From JBFGJH01 sp041586155 (GTDB lineage Bacteria; Actinomycetota; Acidimicrobiia; Spongiisociales; JAENVV01): a stretch of 64,000 bases of DNA. Below the pieces are notes generated by a model. The model ran no database searches. It worked only from the letters and a program-made list of their open reading frames with translations, and was not told the origin of the DNA. Where the stretch lies: the NCBI GenBank assembly GCA_041586155.1, contig JBFHAT010000002.1:1-64000 (forward strand). The letters run 5' to 3'. A program made the translations under genes and the position numbers. Shown here piece after piece: positions 41,316 through 50,384 of the stretch. Within the stretch, counting starts at the first letter, position 1; each line of letters begins with the position of its first letter.

Positions 41316-43873
41316 TGGTCCGGGCGAGCTTGAGAGGGATCTGGGAGCACAAGGTTCGTACCCTCCTGCTGGCGGTGGCAGTGGTGGCCGGCGTGTCGTT
41401 CGTTTCCGCGTCATTCGTATTCACCGACACCATCGGAGACGCCTTCGCCGGGGCCTTCGCCGACGCCGCGGCCGGGTTGGACGCCACCGTGACCATCGAC
41501 CCCGACGCCGTCGAAGAGGACTTCGCATTCGGCCAGCAGAGGATCGCGGCGTCGATCGGCGACGTCATCGCCGCCGTCGATGGAGTGGACCAAGTCTTCG
41601 TCGACCTCACCACCTTCGTCCAGATCGTCGACCCCGATGACGAGGCAGCTCCCGCCACGTTCGGAGGTCCGCCGAACTTCGTGTTTGCCTGGAACGACGC
41701 CCCGGGCTTCTTCGAGCTCACCTCTGGCCGCGCCCCGGCGGGCCCCGGGGAGATCGTCGTCGACGCCGACAGCGCCGCCGATCGAGGCTGGTCGATCGGT
41801 GACGCCGTCGAGTACAGCAGTCTCGGGCCGGTCGAATCGGCCACCATCGTCGGCGTCGCCGACGTGGAAGGCGGCAACCCCTTCGGCGGCGCGGTGTTCC
41901 TCTTTGCCACGCTGGACGAGACGCAGCGCATCGCCGACGCGGCCGATCAGGTCGACAGCTTCTCGGTCACGTTCGAGGCCGGCGTGGATGCCGAAGCCAC
42001 GATCGACGCCATCGCCGCCGGCCTTCCCGAGGGCGTCAGGGCGCTGGATGCGCAATCCGCAGCAGAGGAGGCTGCCGCCGACCTCGAGGAGGGTCTCAGC
42101 TTCATCACCATCTTCCTGCTGATCTTCGCCGCGGTGGCCGTGGCAGTGGGCACGTTCGTCGTCTACAACGCGTTCCGTACCGTGATCGGTCAACGGACAC
42201 GGGAGCTCGCCCTGTTCCGGCTGCTGGGGGCGACCCGCCGTCAGGTGCTGACGTCGGTGCTCGTAGAAGCCGGTGTGATCGGGGTGCTGGCGTCGATCAT
42301 CGGCATTCCCGGTGGCGTTGCGCTCGCCCAACTCCTGCGGCTCGCATTGTCGGCTTTCGGTGGCGAGCTGCCGGCCGGCGACATCACGCTGACGCCCCGG
42401 ACCATCCTCGTCTCGGCGACCGTGGGAGTGTTCACCACGCTGCTCTCTGCGCTCATTCCGGCGATCAGGGCGTCGCGAGTCCTGCCGATGGCCGCGCTCA
42501 CCGACATTCATCCCCGGCGAGTCCCGGCGCTCCGGCGCTGGCTCATCACGGGCATTCTCCTCGCCGTTGGGGTTGGGCTGGCCTTTTGGGCCCTGGCAAC
42601 CGATCGAGCACTGTGGATCGTGGGCGCAGGCGCCCTCCTCATCATGGCGGGCACGTACTCGCTCGGCGCCGCCGTCGCCACGGTGGCGATGCGTGCGGCC
42701 GGTCGCATGATCGACACCGTGGGGAAGCCGCTGCGGGGAGCCCGGACGACGATCACCCGCCAAATGGCGATCGAGAACGCCCGGCGGGCTCCTCGCCGGA
42801 CCGGTGCGACCGCAGGCGCGTTGATGATCGGCGTGGCGCTCGTCACGGCGGTCGCGATCATCGTGTTCTCGATCCAAACCACGGCGCGGGACGCGCTCGA
42901 GCAGGCGTTTCCCGCCGACGCGGTGGTGTTCCCCGGGTTCGGGCCGGTGCAGGCGCTTGCCGAGGGCGTCGGCGACGTCGTGGAAGACCTGCCGGAGGTG
43001 CAAGCGGCTTCTACGCTGAAATCGGCTCCCGCCCGCATCAACGGACAGACCGACTTCTTGGTCGGGGTACAGCCGGAGGAGATCCCTCTGTTCGCGGTGC
43101 TCGACGTCGTCGAGGGCTCATTCGACGACTTGGAGGGAGCGACGGTTGCGGTGCAGAAGAGCGAAGCGGACCGAGTCGACCTCGCTCTGGGCGACCCGGT
43201 CGAGATCTTCGTCACGGGGGAGCCGGTCGACCACGAGATCGTCGCCATCTTCGAACTGGGATCCGACGTCTCCGACAGTGCCAGCTTCTACATCGACTAC
43301 GACCAGTATGCGGTCCTCGACCCGTCGCTTCCCGACGTGCAGATGTCGGTGATCTTCGCCGACGGGATCTCTGTCGAAGAGGGCAAGGCGGCAGTCGAGA
43401 CGGCGTTGCAGGACTTCGGCACCGTCCAGGTGTTCACCCAGGAGGATCTCCTCGGTCAGATCGAGACCGCTCTGCTGGGCGTTCTCGTGCTGATCTTCGG
43501 TTTGTTGGGCATGTCGATCCTGATCGCCCTCGTCGGCGTCGTGCTCATCCTCAGCCTCAGCGTCTTCGAGCGCACCCGCGAGATCGGACTGGTCAGGGCC
43601 ATCGGTATGGTCCGCCGTCAGGTGAGAGCCATGGTGCGTTGGGAGGCTTTCCTGGTGGCGTTGCTGGGGGCCGGTTTGGGCGTCCTGGCAGGGCTGGTGC
43701 TGGGGTGGTTCGGCTCCTGGGCGGTCTTCGGGCCCGGCTTCTCCTTCGACGTACCGTGGCTTCCCGTCATCGCCGGGTTCATCGGAGCAGGGCTGGCAGG
43801 TCTCGTCGCGGCTTGGTGGCCGGCCTACCGGGCCGCCAACCTCAATATCTTGGAAGCCATCGCCTACGAATGA
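41315..43873 (+). CDS. ABC transporter permease with two FtsX domains
   Basis: Permease of 852 residues with the double FtsX arrangement. N-terminal helix (residues 13-35), an extracytoplasmic MacB-like periplasmic domain, three helices with the first FtsX domain (about residues 265-395, FLLIFAAVAVAVGTFVVYNAF... RTRELALFRLLGATRRQVLTSVL), a helix pair, a second periplasmic domain, and the C-terminal FtsX domain (ERTREIGLVRAIGMVRRQVRAMVRWEAFLVALLGAGLG). Such permeases act as mechanotransmitters or lipoprotein/peptide exporters. It follows the ATPase gene by TGATG. Confidence 0.93.
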   Translation: MVRASLRGIWEHKVRTLLLAVAVVAGVSFVSASFVFTDTIGDAFAGAFADAAAGLDATVTIDPDAVEEDFAFGQQRIAASIGDVIAAVDGVDQVFVDLTTFVQIVDPDDEAAPATFGGPPNFVFAWNDAPGFFELTSGRAPAGPGEIVVDADSAADRGWSIGDAVEYSSLGPVESATIVGVADVEGGNPFGGAVFLFATLDETQRIADAADQVDSFSVTFEAGVDAEATIDAIAAGLPEGVRALDAQSAAEEAAADLEEGLSFITIFLLIFAAVAVAVGTFVVYNAFRTVIGQRTRELALFRLLGATRRQVLTSVLVEAGVIGVLASIIGIPGGVALAQLLRLALSAFGGELPAGDITLTPRTILVSATVGVFTTLLSALIPAIRASRVLPMAALTDIHPRRVPALRRWLITGILLAVGVGLAFWALATDRALWIVGAGALLIMAGTYSLGAAVATVAMRAAGRMIDTVGKPLRGARTTITRQMAIENARRAPRRTGATAGALMIGVALVTAVAIIVFSIQTTARDALEQAFPADAVVFPGFGPVQALAEGVGDVVEDLPEVQAASTLKSAPARINGQTDFLVGVQPEEIPLFAVLDVVEGSFDDLEGATVAVQKSEADRVDLALGDPVEIFVTGEPVDHEIVAIFELGSDVSDSASFYIDYDQYAVLDPSLPDVQMSVIFADGISVEEGKAAVETALQDFGTVQVFTQEDLLGQIETALLGVLVLIFGLLGMSILIALVGVVLILSLSVFERTREIGLVRAIGMVRRQVRAMVRWEAFLVALLGAGLGVLAGLVLGWFGSWAVFGPGFSFDVPWLPVIAGFIGAGLAGLVAAWWPAYRAANLNILEAIAYE

Positions 43874-43894
43874 TCGGCTGAAGGGAACGTGGAG

Positions 43895-43932
43895 CGAGCG
43901 GACCAGTCCGTCGCGGCCAGCCGTTCCGCTCG
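43895..43932. terminator. Weak hairpin between convergent genes
   Basis: CGAGCGGA (43895-43902) and TCCGCTCG (43925-43932) form an 8-bp stem with a 22-base loop in the 106-base gap between the permease stop and the leuB stop. No T-run follows on either strand, so termination by it is only a possibility. Confidence 0.3.
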
Positions 43933-43979
43933 TCGACCAGGGACAGCAGCACCGGATTGGGGCGTCGCTGCGCCGGGCG

Positions 43980-45041
43980 CTAGGCGTGTTCGGCGACGAG
44001 TTCGGCGATCCGAGCTCCGATCTCGGAGGTGGACATGCCCATGTTGGGCCCGCCGGTCGACTTCAACTCAGGGAGGACTCCGGCGGCTGCGGCTTCCACT
44101 GCGGCGGCGGCCTCGGGCTCCCCGAGGTGTTCCAGGCACATCGCCGCAGACAGCACTGCGGCGACCGGGTTGGCCCAGCCCCGTCCGGCGATGTCGGGCG
44201 CCGAGCCGTGCACCGGCTCGAACATCGACGGGAACCGGCGCTCGGGGTCGAGGTTGCCCGAGGCGGCCAGACCCAGGCCGCCCTGAACCGCGGCGCCGAG
44301 GTCGGTGATGATGTCGCCGAACAGGTTGTCGGTCACGACGATGTCGAAGCGGTGAGGCTGGGTGACGAGGTAAAGGCACATTGCGTCGACGTGGACGTAG
44401 TCGACCGTGACGTCTTCGAACTCGGCGGCTACTTCGTCGACGGTGCGCTGCCACAGGTCTCCCGCAAAGCCGAGGACGTTGGTCTTGTGACACAAGGTGA
44501 GGTGGCCGCGCCGCTCGCGAGCACGACGGAAGGCGTCCCGGACGACCCGTTCGACTCCGAACCGTGTGTTCACGGATTCCTGGGTGGCGACTTCGTGGGG
44601 GGTTCCGGTTCGCATGGATCCGCCCGCCCCAACGTACATTCCTTCAGTGTTCTCTCTCACGACGACGAGGTCGCAGTCGTCGGGCGACAGACCTGCGACC
44701 GGCGACGGAACCCCGGGATACAGCTTGACGGGTCGAAGGTTCACATATTGATCGAAGGCGAACCGGATCCGGAGGAGCAGTCCGCGTTCGAGCACACCGG
44801 GCGGCACTTCGGGAGTACCCACCGCCCCCAACAGGATCGCGTCGTGGTCAGCCAGCTCGTCGAGCACCTCGTCGGGGAGCACCTCGCCTGTGCGTAGATA
44901 CCGAGCACCGCCCAGATCGAACGGGATGTGCGCCACCTCGAAGCCGAACCGGCTGGCGGCGGTGTCGATGGCCAGGCGAGCCTGCGCCATCACTTCGGGG
45001 CCAACCCCGTCACCATCGATCGAGGCGATGCGATGAGCCAT
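43980..45041 (-). CDS. leuB: 3-Isopropylmalate dehydrogenase
   Basis: Oxidative decarboxylase of leucine synthesis, 353 residues. The family signature is DNLFGDIITDLGAAVQGGLGLAASGNL; substrate Arg residues lie in LLLRIRFAFDQYVNLRPVKLYPGV, and EPVHGSAPDIAGRGWANPVAAVLSAAM forms the NAD site. ATG45041 (one codon after a GTG) gives MAHRIASIDGDGVGPEVM, the usual N-terminus. It follows leuA by 30 bases. leuC and leuD are not in the window. Confidence 0.95.
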   Translation of the reverse strand: MAHRIASIDGDGVGPEVMAQARLAIDTAASRFGFEVAHIPFDLGGARYLRTGEVLPDEVLDELADHDAILLGAVGTPEVPPGVLERGLLLRIRFAFDQYVNLRPVKLYPGVPSPVAGLSPDDCDLVVVRENTEGMYVGAGGSMRTGTPHEVATQESVNTRFGVERVVRDAFRRARERRGHLTLCHKTNVLGFAGDLWQRTVDEVAAEFEDVTVDYVHVDAMCLYLVTQPHRFDIVVTDNLFGDIITDLGAAVQGGLGLAASGNLDPERRFPSMFEPVHGSAPDIAGRGWANPVAAVLSAAMCLEHLGEPEAAAAVEAAAAGVLPELKSTGGPNMGMSTSEIGARIAELVAEHA

Positions 45042-45071
45042 CACGCCGACTGGTCGGTTCGGACCATGAGA

Positions 45072-46586
45072 TCAGGCGTCCTCGCCGAGCACCCGGTTGA
45101 GAGCCTGCACGAATGCCCGGGCTGACCCCTCGACGACGTCGGTGTCGACGCTGCGGCCCGAGATCGAATGATCACCGACCTGCACCACGACGTTGACCTC
45201 GGCCATGGCGTCAGCTCCGGACGTCACCGGTACCACCCGGTAGTCGAGCAGTTTGGCGTCGAGGCCGAACGCAGCACGCAGTGCTGCGAAGGTGGCGTGG
45301 ACCATCCCGTCTCCGGTGCCCGTGAACTGCTTGGTCTCGCCGTCGACCTCCACCGCCACTCGTGCTTCGGGCGTCACGGTGTTGCCTCCCGAGACGTGGA
45401 GCGACACCAGCCGCACGGGCGTGCCGGGCGACAGGGGGGCGTCGGCGCAGATCACGCGGATTTCCTCCTCAGTGATCTCCACCTTGCGGTCGGCCAGCTC
45501 CTTGAATCTGTCGAAGGCCCGTTGAAAGTCCCCGTTTTCCAGAACGATGTCGAGTTTGTCGAGCGCATCGGCGAAACCCGCTCGTCCTGAGTGCTTGCCC
45601 AAGATGATTTGGCTGCCCGACTGCCCTACGGCGGCCGGATCCATGATCTCGTACGTCTCGCGGTCGCGCAGGACGCCATGCTGGTGGATGCCCGACTCGT
45701 GGGCGAAGGCGTTCCGTCCAACCACGGCCTTGTTGAACTGGATCGGGTATCCCGTGAGCCGCGACACCAACCGGGAGGTTTCGAAGATCTGGGTGGTGTC
45801 GGCCCCGATCTCGACTCCGAATCGGTCCTGGCGGGTCTTGACCGCCATGATGACCTCCTCGGTGGACGTGTTTCCTGCCCGCTCGCCGATGCCGTTGATG
45901 GCACCCTCGATCTGGCGGGCGCCGGCGTCGATGGCGGACAGGGAGTTGGCCACGGCCAGGCCCAGGTCATTGTGGCAGTGAGTGGAGATGATGACATCGT
46001 CCCGGCCCGCCTTGACCTTCTGGTAGATGGCCGACAGGATCTCGACGAAATCATGCGGCGTCGCATAGCCGACGGTATCGGGAACGTTGATGGTGGTGGC
46101 GCCCGCCTCCACCGCCGCCTCGCACACGGCCAAGAGGAAGTCGTGGTCTGAACGGGTGGCGTCCTGAGGAGAGAACTCCACGTCGTCGCAATACTGCGCC
46201 GCTCTCCGGACCCCCTCCTTGATCGACTGCATCACCTCGTCGGGAGACATCCGCAGCATTCGCTCCATGTGGATCGGCGACGTCGACTGGAACACGTGGA
46301 TACGGTTGCGGTCGGCGTGTTTGATGGCGTCCCAGGCCTGGTCGATGTCATCAGGCACACAGCGGGCCAGCGTGGCGATGGTGGGGCCATTCACCTCGCG
46401 AGCAATGCGGCTGACCGCCTCGAAATCACCAGGCGACGCAGCGGCAAACCCGGCTTCGATGACGTCGACTTTGAGCTTGGCCAGCTGGTGGGCGATCGCC
46501 ACCTTCTCGTCGGGGGTGAGCGCGATTCCTGGCGCCTGTTCACCATCGCGCAAGGTGGTGTCGAAAATGATCAGTCGGTCTGACAT
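45072..46586 (-). CDS. leuA: 2-Isopropylmalate synthase
   Basis: Commits 2-oxoisovalerate to leucine synthesis by condensation with acetyl-CoA (504 residues, bacterial LeuA1 type rather than the ~600-residue actinobacterial type). IFDTTLRDGEQAPG (residues 8-21) and STHCHNDLGLAVANSLSAIDAGARQIEGAINGIGERAGN carry the catalytic and metal residues. A C-terminal allosteric domain (about 390-504) ends FVQALNRVLGEDA and would bind leucine. It follows ilvN by 119 bases. Confidence 0.95.
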   Translation of the reverse strand: MSDRLIIFDTTLRDGEQAPGIALTPDEKVAIAHQLAKLKVDVIEAGFAAASPGDFEAVSRIAREVNGPTIATLARCVPDDIDQAWDAIKHADRNRIHVFQSTSPIHMERMLRMSPDEVMQSIKEGVRRAAQYCDDVEFSPQDATRSDHDFLLAVCEAAVEAGATTINVPDTVGYATPHDFVEILSAIYQKVKAGRDDVIISTHCHNDLGLAVANSLSAIDAGARQIEGAINGIGERAGNTSTEEVIMAVKTRQDRFGVEIGADTTQIFETSRLVSRLTGYPIQFNKAVVGRNAFAHESGIHQHGVLRDRETYEIMDPAAVGQSGSQIILGKHSGRAGFADALDKLDIVLENGDFQRAFDRFKELADRKVEITEEEIRVICADAPLSPGTPVRLVSLHVSGGNTVTPEARVAVEVDGETKQFTGTGDGMVHATFAALRAAFGLDAKLLDYRVVPVTSGADAMAEVNVVVQVGDHSISGRSVDTDVVEGSARAFVQALNRVLGEDA

Positions 46587-46705
46587 GGAAAGGGTCTTTC
46601 TCGTGAGCGGCGAGAGCGCCGCGGACGTGCGGGGAGCCTAGACGCCGGGTCGGCTGGCGCCGCCCGGCTTCGTAAGGATCAGGGTTTGGCTCGCACCGCG
46701 CATGA

Positions 46706-47203
46706 TCACGAGATCGCTTTCAGGCGCTTGGCTTTGTTCTCCCGGCCGAGGGCGATCCGCCCCGACTTGGCCATGTCGACGATTCCATATGGACGGATGA
46801 GCTCGAGAAAGTCGTTGATCTTGGAAGGGGTGCCCGCAACCTGGAAGGTGATGGAGCTGGCGCCCACATCGACGGCGATGGCTTTGAAGATCGAGGCGAT
46901 CTCCAGCGCTTCAGAGCGGTTTCCCGTCTGGGCGGAGACCCGAACCAGCATGATCTCACGCTCCACCGAGCGGTCGGGCTCCAGTTCGGTGATCTTGACG
47001 ACGTTCACCAGCTTGTGTAGCTGCTTCTTGACCTGCTCCAGCTCGGGTGCCTCGACAACGATGGTCATCCGGGACATGCCGACCTCGGCGGTGGGACCGA
47101 CGGCGAGGGAGTGGATGTTGAAGCCTCGCCGAGCCAAGAGGGACGACACACGGGCCAGCACACCGGCCTTGTCCTCGACCAGAACCGACAGCGTGTGCAG
47201 CAT
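46706..47203 (-). CDS. ilvN: Acetolactate synthase small (regulatory) subunit
   Basis: Regulatory subunit of acetohydroxyacid synthase, 165 residues. The N-terminal ACT domain reads HTLSVLVEDKAGVLARVSSLLARRGFNIHSLAVGPT, where valine binds for feedback inhibition. The C-terminal part ends ELIRPYGIVDMAKSGRIALGR, a very conserved segment. It starts 22 bases after the ilvB stop. Confidence 0.95.
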   Translation of the reverse strand: MLHTLSVLVEDKAGVLARVSSLLARRGFNIHSLAVGPTAEVGMSRMTIVVEAPELEQVKKQLHKLVNVVKITELEPDRSVEREIMLVRVSAQTGNRSEALEIASIFKAIAVDVGASSITFQVAGTPSKINDFLELIRPYGIVDMAKSGRIALGRENKAKRLKAIS

Positions 47204-47225
47204 CAGCGAGCCTCTGCCGGCGGGA

Positions 47226-48923
47226 TCACAGGTCGTCCCGACTCATGAGGATGATGTCGTTCGAGCCGCCCGCCGGAACCATGGGAAACACCATCTCGTC
47301 GCGGTCGATGACGAATTCCATCACCACCGGCCGGTCGTTGATGGTCATCGCCTTCTCGATGATCGGAGCGACTTCTTGGGGATGCTCGGCCCTCAGCCCG
47401 GCACAACCCATCGCCTCGGCCAGCTTCACGTAGTCGACGGCGCCTTCGCCCAGCTGGCTCGCCGAAAGGCGCCCGTTGTAGAACAGGTGCTGCCATTGGG
47501 TGACCATCCCATGCTGGCTGTTGTTGAAGAGTGCCACCTTGATCGGGATCTTGTCGACGGCGGCCGTGATCAACTCTTGGAATGTCATTTGGAAGCATCC
47601 GTCCCCGTCGATCGCCAGCACCAGCTCGTCGGGCATTCCTGCCTTGGCGCCGACCGCGGCAGGCACGGCGAATCCCATCGTGCCCAGGCCACCCGAGTTG
47701 ATCCATCGATTGGGTCGGTCGAACTTCCAGTACAGGGAGGCGAACATCTGGTGCTGGCCGACTCCACCGACGAGGATCGCGTCGCCGCCGCTGACCCGGT
47801 ACAGCTCCTCGACAACGAATTGTGGCTTGATGGGCCCCTCGGGCGACTGTTCGTAGCGGAGCGGATAGTCCCGTTGCCAGCGCTGGACCTGCTCGATCCA
47901 GTCTTTACGATCGGGCGCCGGGCGGGTCCCCCATGCCTCGGTGAGGCGCTCGATGACCGCCTTGGCGTCGCCGACGATGGGCACCTCGGCGGCTCGCACC
48001 TTGCCGATCTCGGCCGGGTCGACGTCGGCGTGGATGACTTTGGCGCCGGGCGCGAAGTAGTCGGGGTCGCCGGTCACGCGGTCGTCGAACCGCACTCCGA
48101 GGGCGATGAGGAGGTCCGACTTCTGGATCGCCGTGGTGGCGGCATATGTGCCGTGCATCCCGGGCATGCCGAGGTGGAGCGGATGAGAGTCCGACACGGC
48201 GCCCCGGCCCATCAGTGTCGTCACCAGCGGGACCGACGTGGCATCGAGGAGGGCACGCAGCGCGTCGGAGGCGCCGGCCTTGATGATGCCGCCGCCCACG
48301 TAGAGCACGGGTCGCTCGGCGGCGGCGATCAGTTCGACAGCCTCGCGTATCCGGCGAGGGTGCGGTTCGATCGTCGGTTTGTAGCCCGGCAGCGCCAGAT
48401 TCTCAGGATCGGCCCATTCGAGTTGGGCGTTCAGAACGTCTTTGGGGATGTCGACCAGCACCGGCCCTGGCCGGCCCGACGATGCGATGTGAAATGCTTC
48501 GTGGATGACGTTGGCGATGTCGTTCACGTCGGTCACGAAGTAGTTGTGTTTCGTGGCGGGCATGGTGATGCCCGTCGTGTAGGCCTCCTGGAACGCGTCG
48601 TTACCGACGGCCGTCGTCGGGACCTGACCGGTGATCGCCACCAACGGCACCGAATCCATCAGCGCATCGGCCAGCGGGGTTACCAGATTGGTCGCGCCAG
48701 GCCCGGACGTGGCGATGCACACACCAACCCGTCCCGTCGCCCAGGCATACCCCTCGGCCATGTGTCCCGCTCCCTGCTCGTGACGGGCCAGTATGTGCCG
48801 TATGGGTGAGTCGTAGAGGGGATCGTAGGCGGGGAGGATGGCGCCGCCGGGCACTCCGAACACGACGTCGACGCCTTCGTACTCGAGCGCTCGGATGAGG
48901 GCTTCGGCTCCAGAGATGGTCAT
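47226..48923 (-). CDS. ilvB: Acetolactate synthase large (catalytic) subunit
   Basis: Thiamine-diphosphate enzyme making acetolactate or acetohydroxybutyrate (565 residues). Catalytic Glu49 is in RHEQGAGHMAEGYA; FAD region SDLLIALGVRFDDRVTG; ThDP/Mg motif IDGDGCFQMTFQELITA... ALFNNSQHGMVTQWQHLFYNGR. ATG48923 is the start: AAGGAA lies seven bases upstream and the protein begins MTISGAEALIRALEYEGVDVV. Expression is probably set by the attenuator in the leader. Gene order ilvB-ilvN-leuA-leuB; ilvC, usual after ilvN, is absent. Confidence 0.96.
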   Translation of the reverse strand: MTISGAEALIRALEYEGVDVVFGVPGGAILPAYDPLYDSPIRHILARHEQGAGHMAEGYAWATGRVGVCIATSGPGATNLVTPLADALMDSVPLVAITGQVPTTAVGNDAFQEAYTTGITMPATKHNYFVTDVNDIANVIHEAFHIASSGRPGPVLVDIPKDVLNAQLEWADPENLALPGYKPTIEPHPRRIREAVELIAAAERPVLYVGGGIIKAGASDALRALLDATSVPLVTTLMGRGAVSDSHPLHLGMPGMHGTYAATTAIQKSDLLIALGVRFDDRVTGDPDYFAPGAKVIHADVDPAEIGKVRAAEVPIVGDAKAVIERLTEAWGTRPAPDRKDWIEQVQRWQRDYPLRYEQSPEGPIKPQFVVEELYRVSGGDAILVGGVGQHQMFASLYWKFDRPNRWINSGGLGTMGFAVPAAVGAKAGMPDELVLAIDGDGCFQMTFQELITAAVDKIPIKVALFNNSQHGMVTQWQHLFYNGRLSASQLGEGAVDYVKLAEAMGCAGLRAEHPQEVAPIIEKAMTINDRPVVMEFVIDRDEMVFPMVPAGGSNDIILMSRDDL

Positions 48924-48942
48924 GAGTGGGTTCCTTGGTATG

Positions 48943-48964
48943 AAAAAACCCTCCGAAGGGAGGG
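48943..48964 (-). terminator. Attenuator terminator in the ilvB leader
   Basis: On the minus strand CCCTCC-CTTC-GGAGGG is followed directly by six T residues, an ideal intrinsic terminator. It lies 20 bases before the ilvB start codon and downstream of the leader peptide, so it must act as a conditional terminator inside the operon's own leader. Confidence 0.9.
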
Positions 48965-48977
48965 CAGGGGGGACACG

Positions 48978-48996
48978 CACGTCGAGCTGTGACGTG
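48978..48996 (-). other. Leader hairpin between leader peptide and attenuator
   Basis: On the minus strand CACGTC and GACGTG form a perfect 6-bp stem with a 7-base loop, starting four bases after the leader-peptide stop codon. Its place fits the pause or protector (1:2) hairpin of a classical attenuation leader; an alternative pairing would be needed to free the downstream sequence from the terminator. Confidence 0.6.
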
Positions 48997-49000
48997 GTGC

Positions 49001-49030
49001 CTATACAAGTACGAGGATGAGGGACGTCAT
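49001..49030 (-). CDS. ilvB leader peptide MTSLILVLV
   Basis: A nine-codon frame (ATG at 49030, TAG at 49003-49001) reads M-T-S-L-I-L-V-L-V. Six consecutive codons out of nine are Leu, Ile or Val, exactly the end products of the pathway. It sits 12 bases after the -10 element of a consensus-like promoter and just ahead of a hairpin and a T-tailed terminator. Ribosome stalling on these codons when branched-chain aminoacyl-tRNA is scarce would favour read-through into ilvB. Confidence 0.85.
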   Translation of the reverse strand: MTSLILVLV

Positions 49031-49042
49031 GTTCGACACAGG

Positions 49043-49071
49043 AGTATGCAGAAGCTGCACTGTCCTGTCAA
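49043..49071 (-). promoter_or_regulatory. Promoter of the ilvBN-leuAB operon
   Basis: TTGACA (49071-49066), a 17-base spacer and CATACT (49048-49043) on the minus strand match a primary-sigma promoter (six of six and four of six). Transcription would begin near 49036-49037, only about six bases before the leader-peptide ATG, so the leader peptide is translated almost from the 5' end. Confidence 0.8.
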
Positions 49072-49110
49072 GGTGCCGGATCCACCCTGGCGCTCGGTAC
49101 CCTGTCCGCA

Positions 49111-50316
49111 GTGACCATCAGATGGGACGCCGATCTGCTCGGACCCGCCGTGCGGGCGGCCAGGCGTGCGCTGGCGGACATGGAGACGGAAATGGTGCCA
49201 CATTCGCTGGCCAAGGTCGTCGCCAGCTCGGCCCGCAGGCTACCCCCGCCGCTCGCCCAGGCCACGCTGCGCGAACTGGATGAGTCCGAATCCCTGCGAG
49301 CCTCGGCCCTCGGCTGCCTTCCCTCCGAGGGTTCGGACCCGAGGTTGGCTGCGTCTCGAGCCTTCCTCGAGCGCCGACCGGGTTGGGAAGCCACGCTGGC
49401 CGACGCATCGGCAGCGTTCGGCGGGATGGCGACCGAGCAACTGCTCGAGTCAGCTCGTGACGAGCTGGACTCGGTCCGTGCCGAGCTTAAGGCGACAAAG
49501 CACAAGCTGACCGATGCCCGCCGCGCCGCCCGTACCGAAAGGGAGGCCCTCGAACGAAAGTTGAGTGAGGCGAGGCAGCGGTTGGCCGAGGTCCACGCCG
49601 CACCGTTCGATTCGGCCGCCGACACCGACAAGCGCCTGCGGGAAGTCGAACGTCGCGAGGCCGAACTGCGGCGGGCTTTCGACCGATCCGAGAAGACGAT
49701 CGAGCGACTCAAACAAGAGCTCCTCCGTGCCCGCCGGGCTCGCACCGGCGAACCTCAGTCGTCCGAAACACGCGGCGTCGCCACTGATCCAATCGGCCTG
49801 GCGAAGTCGATCGATGCGTTGGCTCGCGCCGCCACGCCGGGTGCGGCAGCGGACCGTGACGGGCAGGTGGCGCCTGACGGCGGTGGGCCCGGCCTGGTCC
49901 TTCCCCTCGGCATCGCCCCCGATCATCCCGAGGCGATCAAGTGGCTGCTCGAACGGGAACAGCCCACCACACTGGTGATCGACGGCTACAACGTTGCGTG
50001 GCAAATCCAACCCTCGGGTTTTTCCAGCGCGGCCGTACGCGACGACGTGGTGAGGCGGGCGGCGGCGATGCGATCGACCGCCGTCGGGCCGCTCCGAGTG
50101 ATTGTCGTGTTCGACTCTCGTCACGGAGAGTCAGAACCGGCCCCGCCCGGTCCCGTCTCGTTGCGTTGGGCCGAGAACGCCGATGAGGAAGTGGTGCGTT
50201 TATCGGCAGAACTGGACGGACCGGTGGTCGTCGTGAGCAGCGACCGCGAGGTGCAGGACGCGGCGGGGGCGGCGGGGGCCCTCGCTCTATGGAGCGAGGC
50301 ATTCGTCGGCTGGTGA
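49111..50316 (+). CDS. NYN (PIN-like) domain protein with coiled coil
   Basis: A 401-residue protein with an N-terminal helical region, a long charged coiled coil (about residues 110-212, rich in Arg/Glu/Ala heptads), a flexible linker and a C-terminal NYN/YacP-type nuclease domain (about 287-400) starting LVIDGYNVAW and containing VIVVFDSRHGE, ENADEEVVRL and VVVVSSDREVQ. The acidic residues of these motifs are those used for metal-dependent RNA cleavage in the PIN-like superfamily. This architecture is common in actinobacteria, with unknown RNA target. GTG start; TACCCT (49098-49103) suggests a leaderless transcript. Confidence 0.86.
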   Translation: MTIRWDADLLGPAVRAARRALADMETEMVPHSLAKVVASSARRLPPPLAQATLRELDESESLRASALGCLPSEGSDPRLAASRAFLERRPGWEATLADASAAFGGMATEQLLESARDELDSVRAELKATKHKLTDARRAARTEREALERKLSEARQRLAEVHAAPFDSAADTDKRLREVERREAELRRAFDRSEKTIERLKQELLRARRARTGEPQSSETRGVATDPIGLAKSIDALARAATPGAAADRDGQVAPDGGGPGLVLPLGIAPDHPEAIKWLLEREQPTTLVIDGYNVAWQIQPSGFSSAAVRDDVVRRAAAMRSTAVGPLRVIVVFDSRHGESEPAPPGPVSLRWAENADEEVVRLSAELDGPVVVVSSDREVQDAAGAAGALALWSEAFVGW

Positions 50317-50384
50317 CCGGGAATCTGTCACAGCCGTCCGATACGGTTCCCGGCATCAGTGGTCGAGACCACCGGAGGACGGAC

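Noticed and set aside
46638..46703. A 21-codon frame between ilvN and leuA (MRGASQTLILTKPGG...) and a nearby GCGGCG hairpin as a leuA attenuator
   Set aside because: Only two Leu and one Ile codon, no T-run after the hairpin and no promoter-like sequence; the evidence is much weaker than for the ilvB leader.
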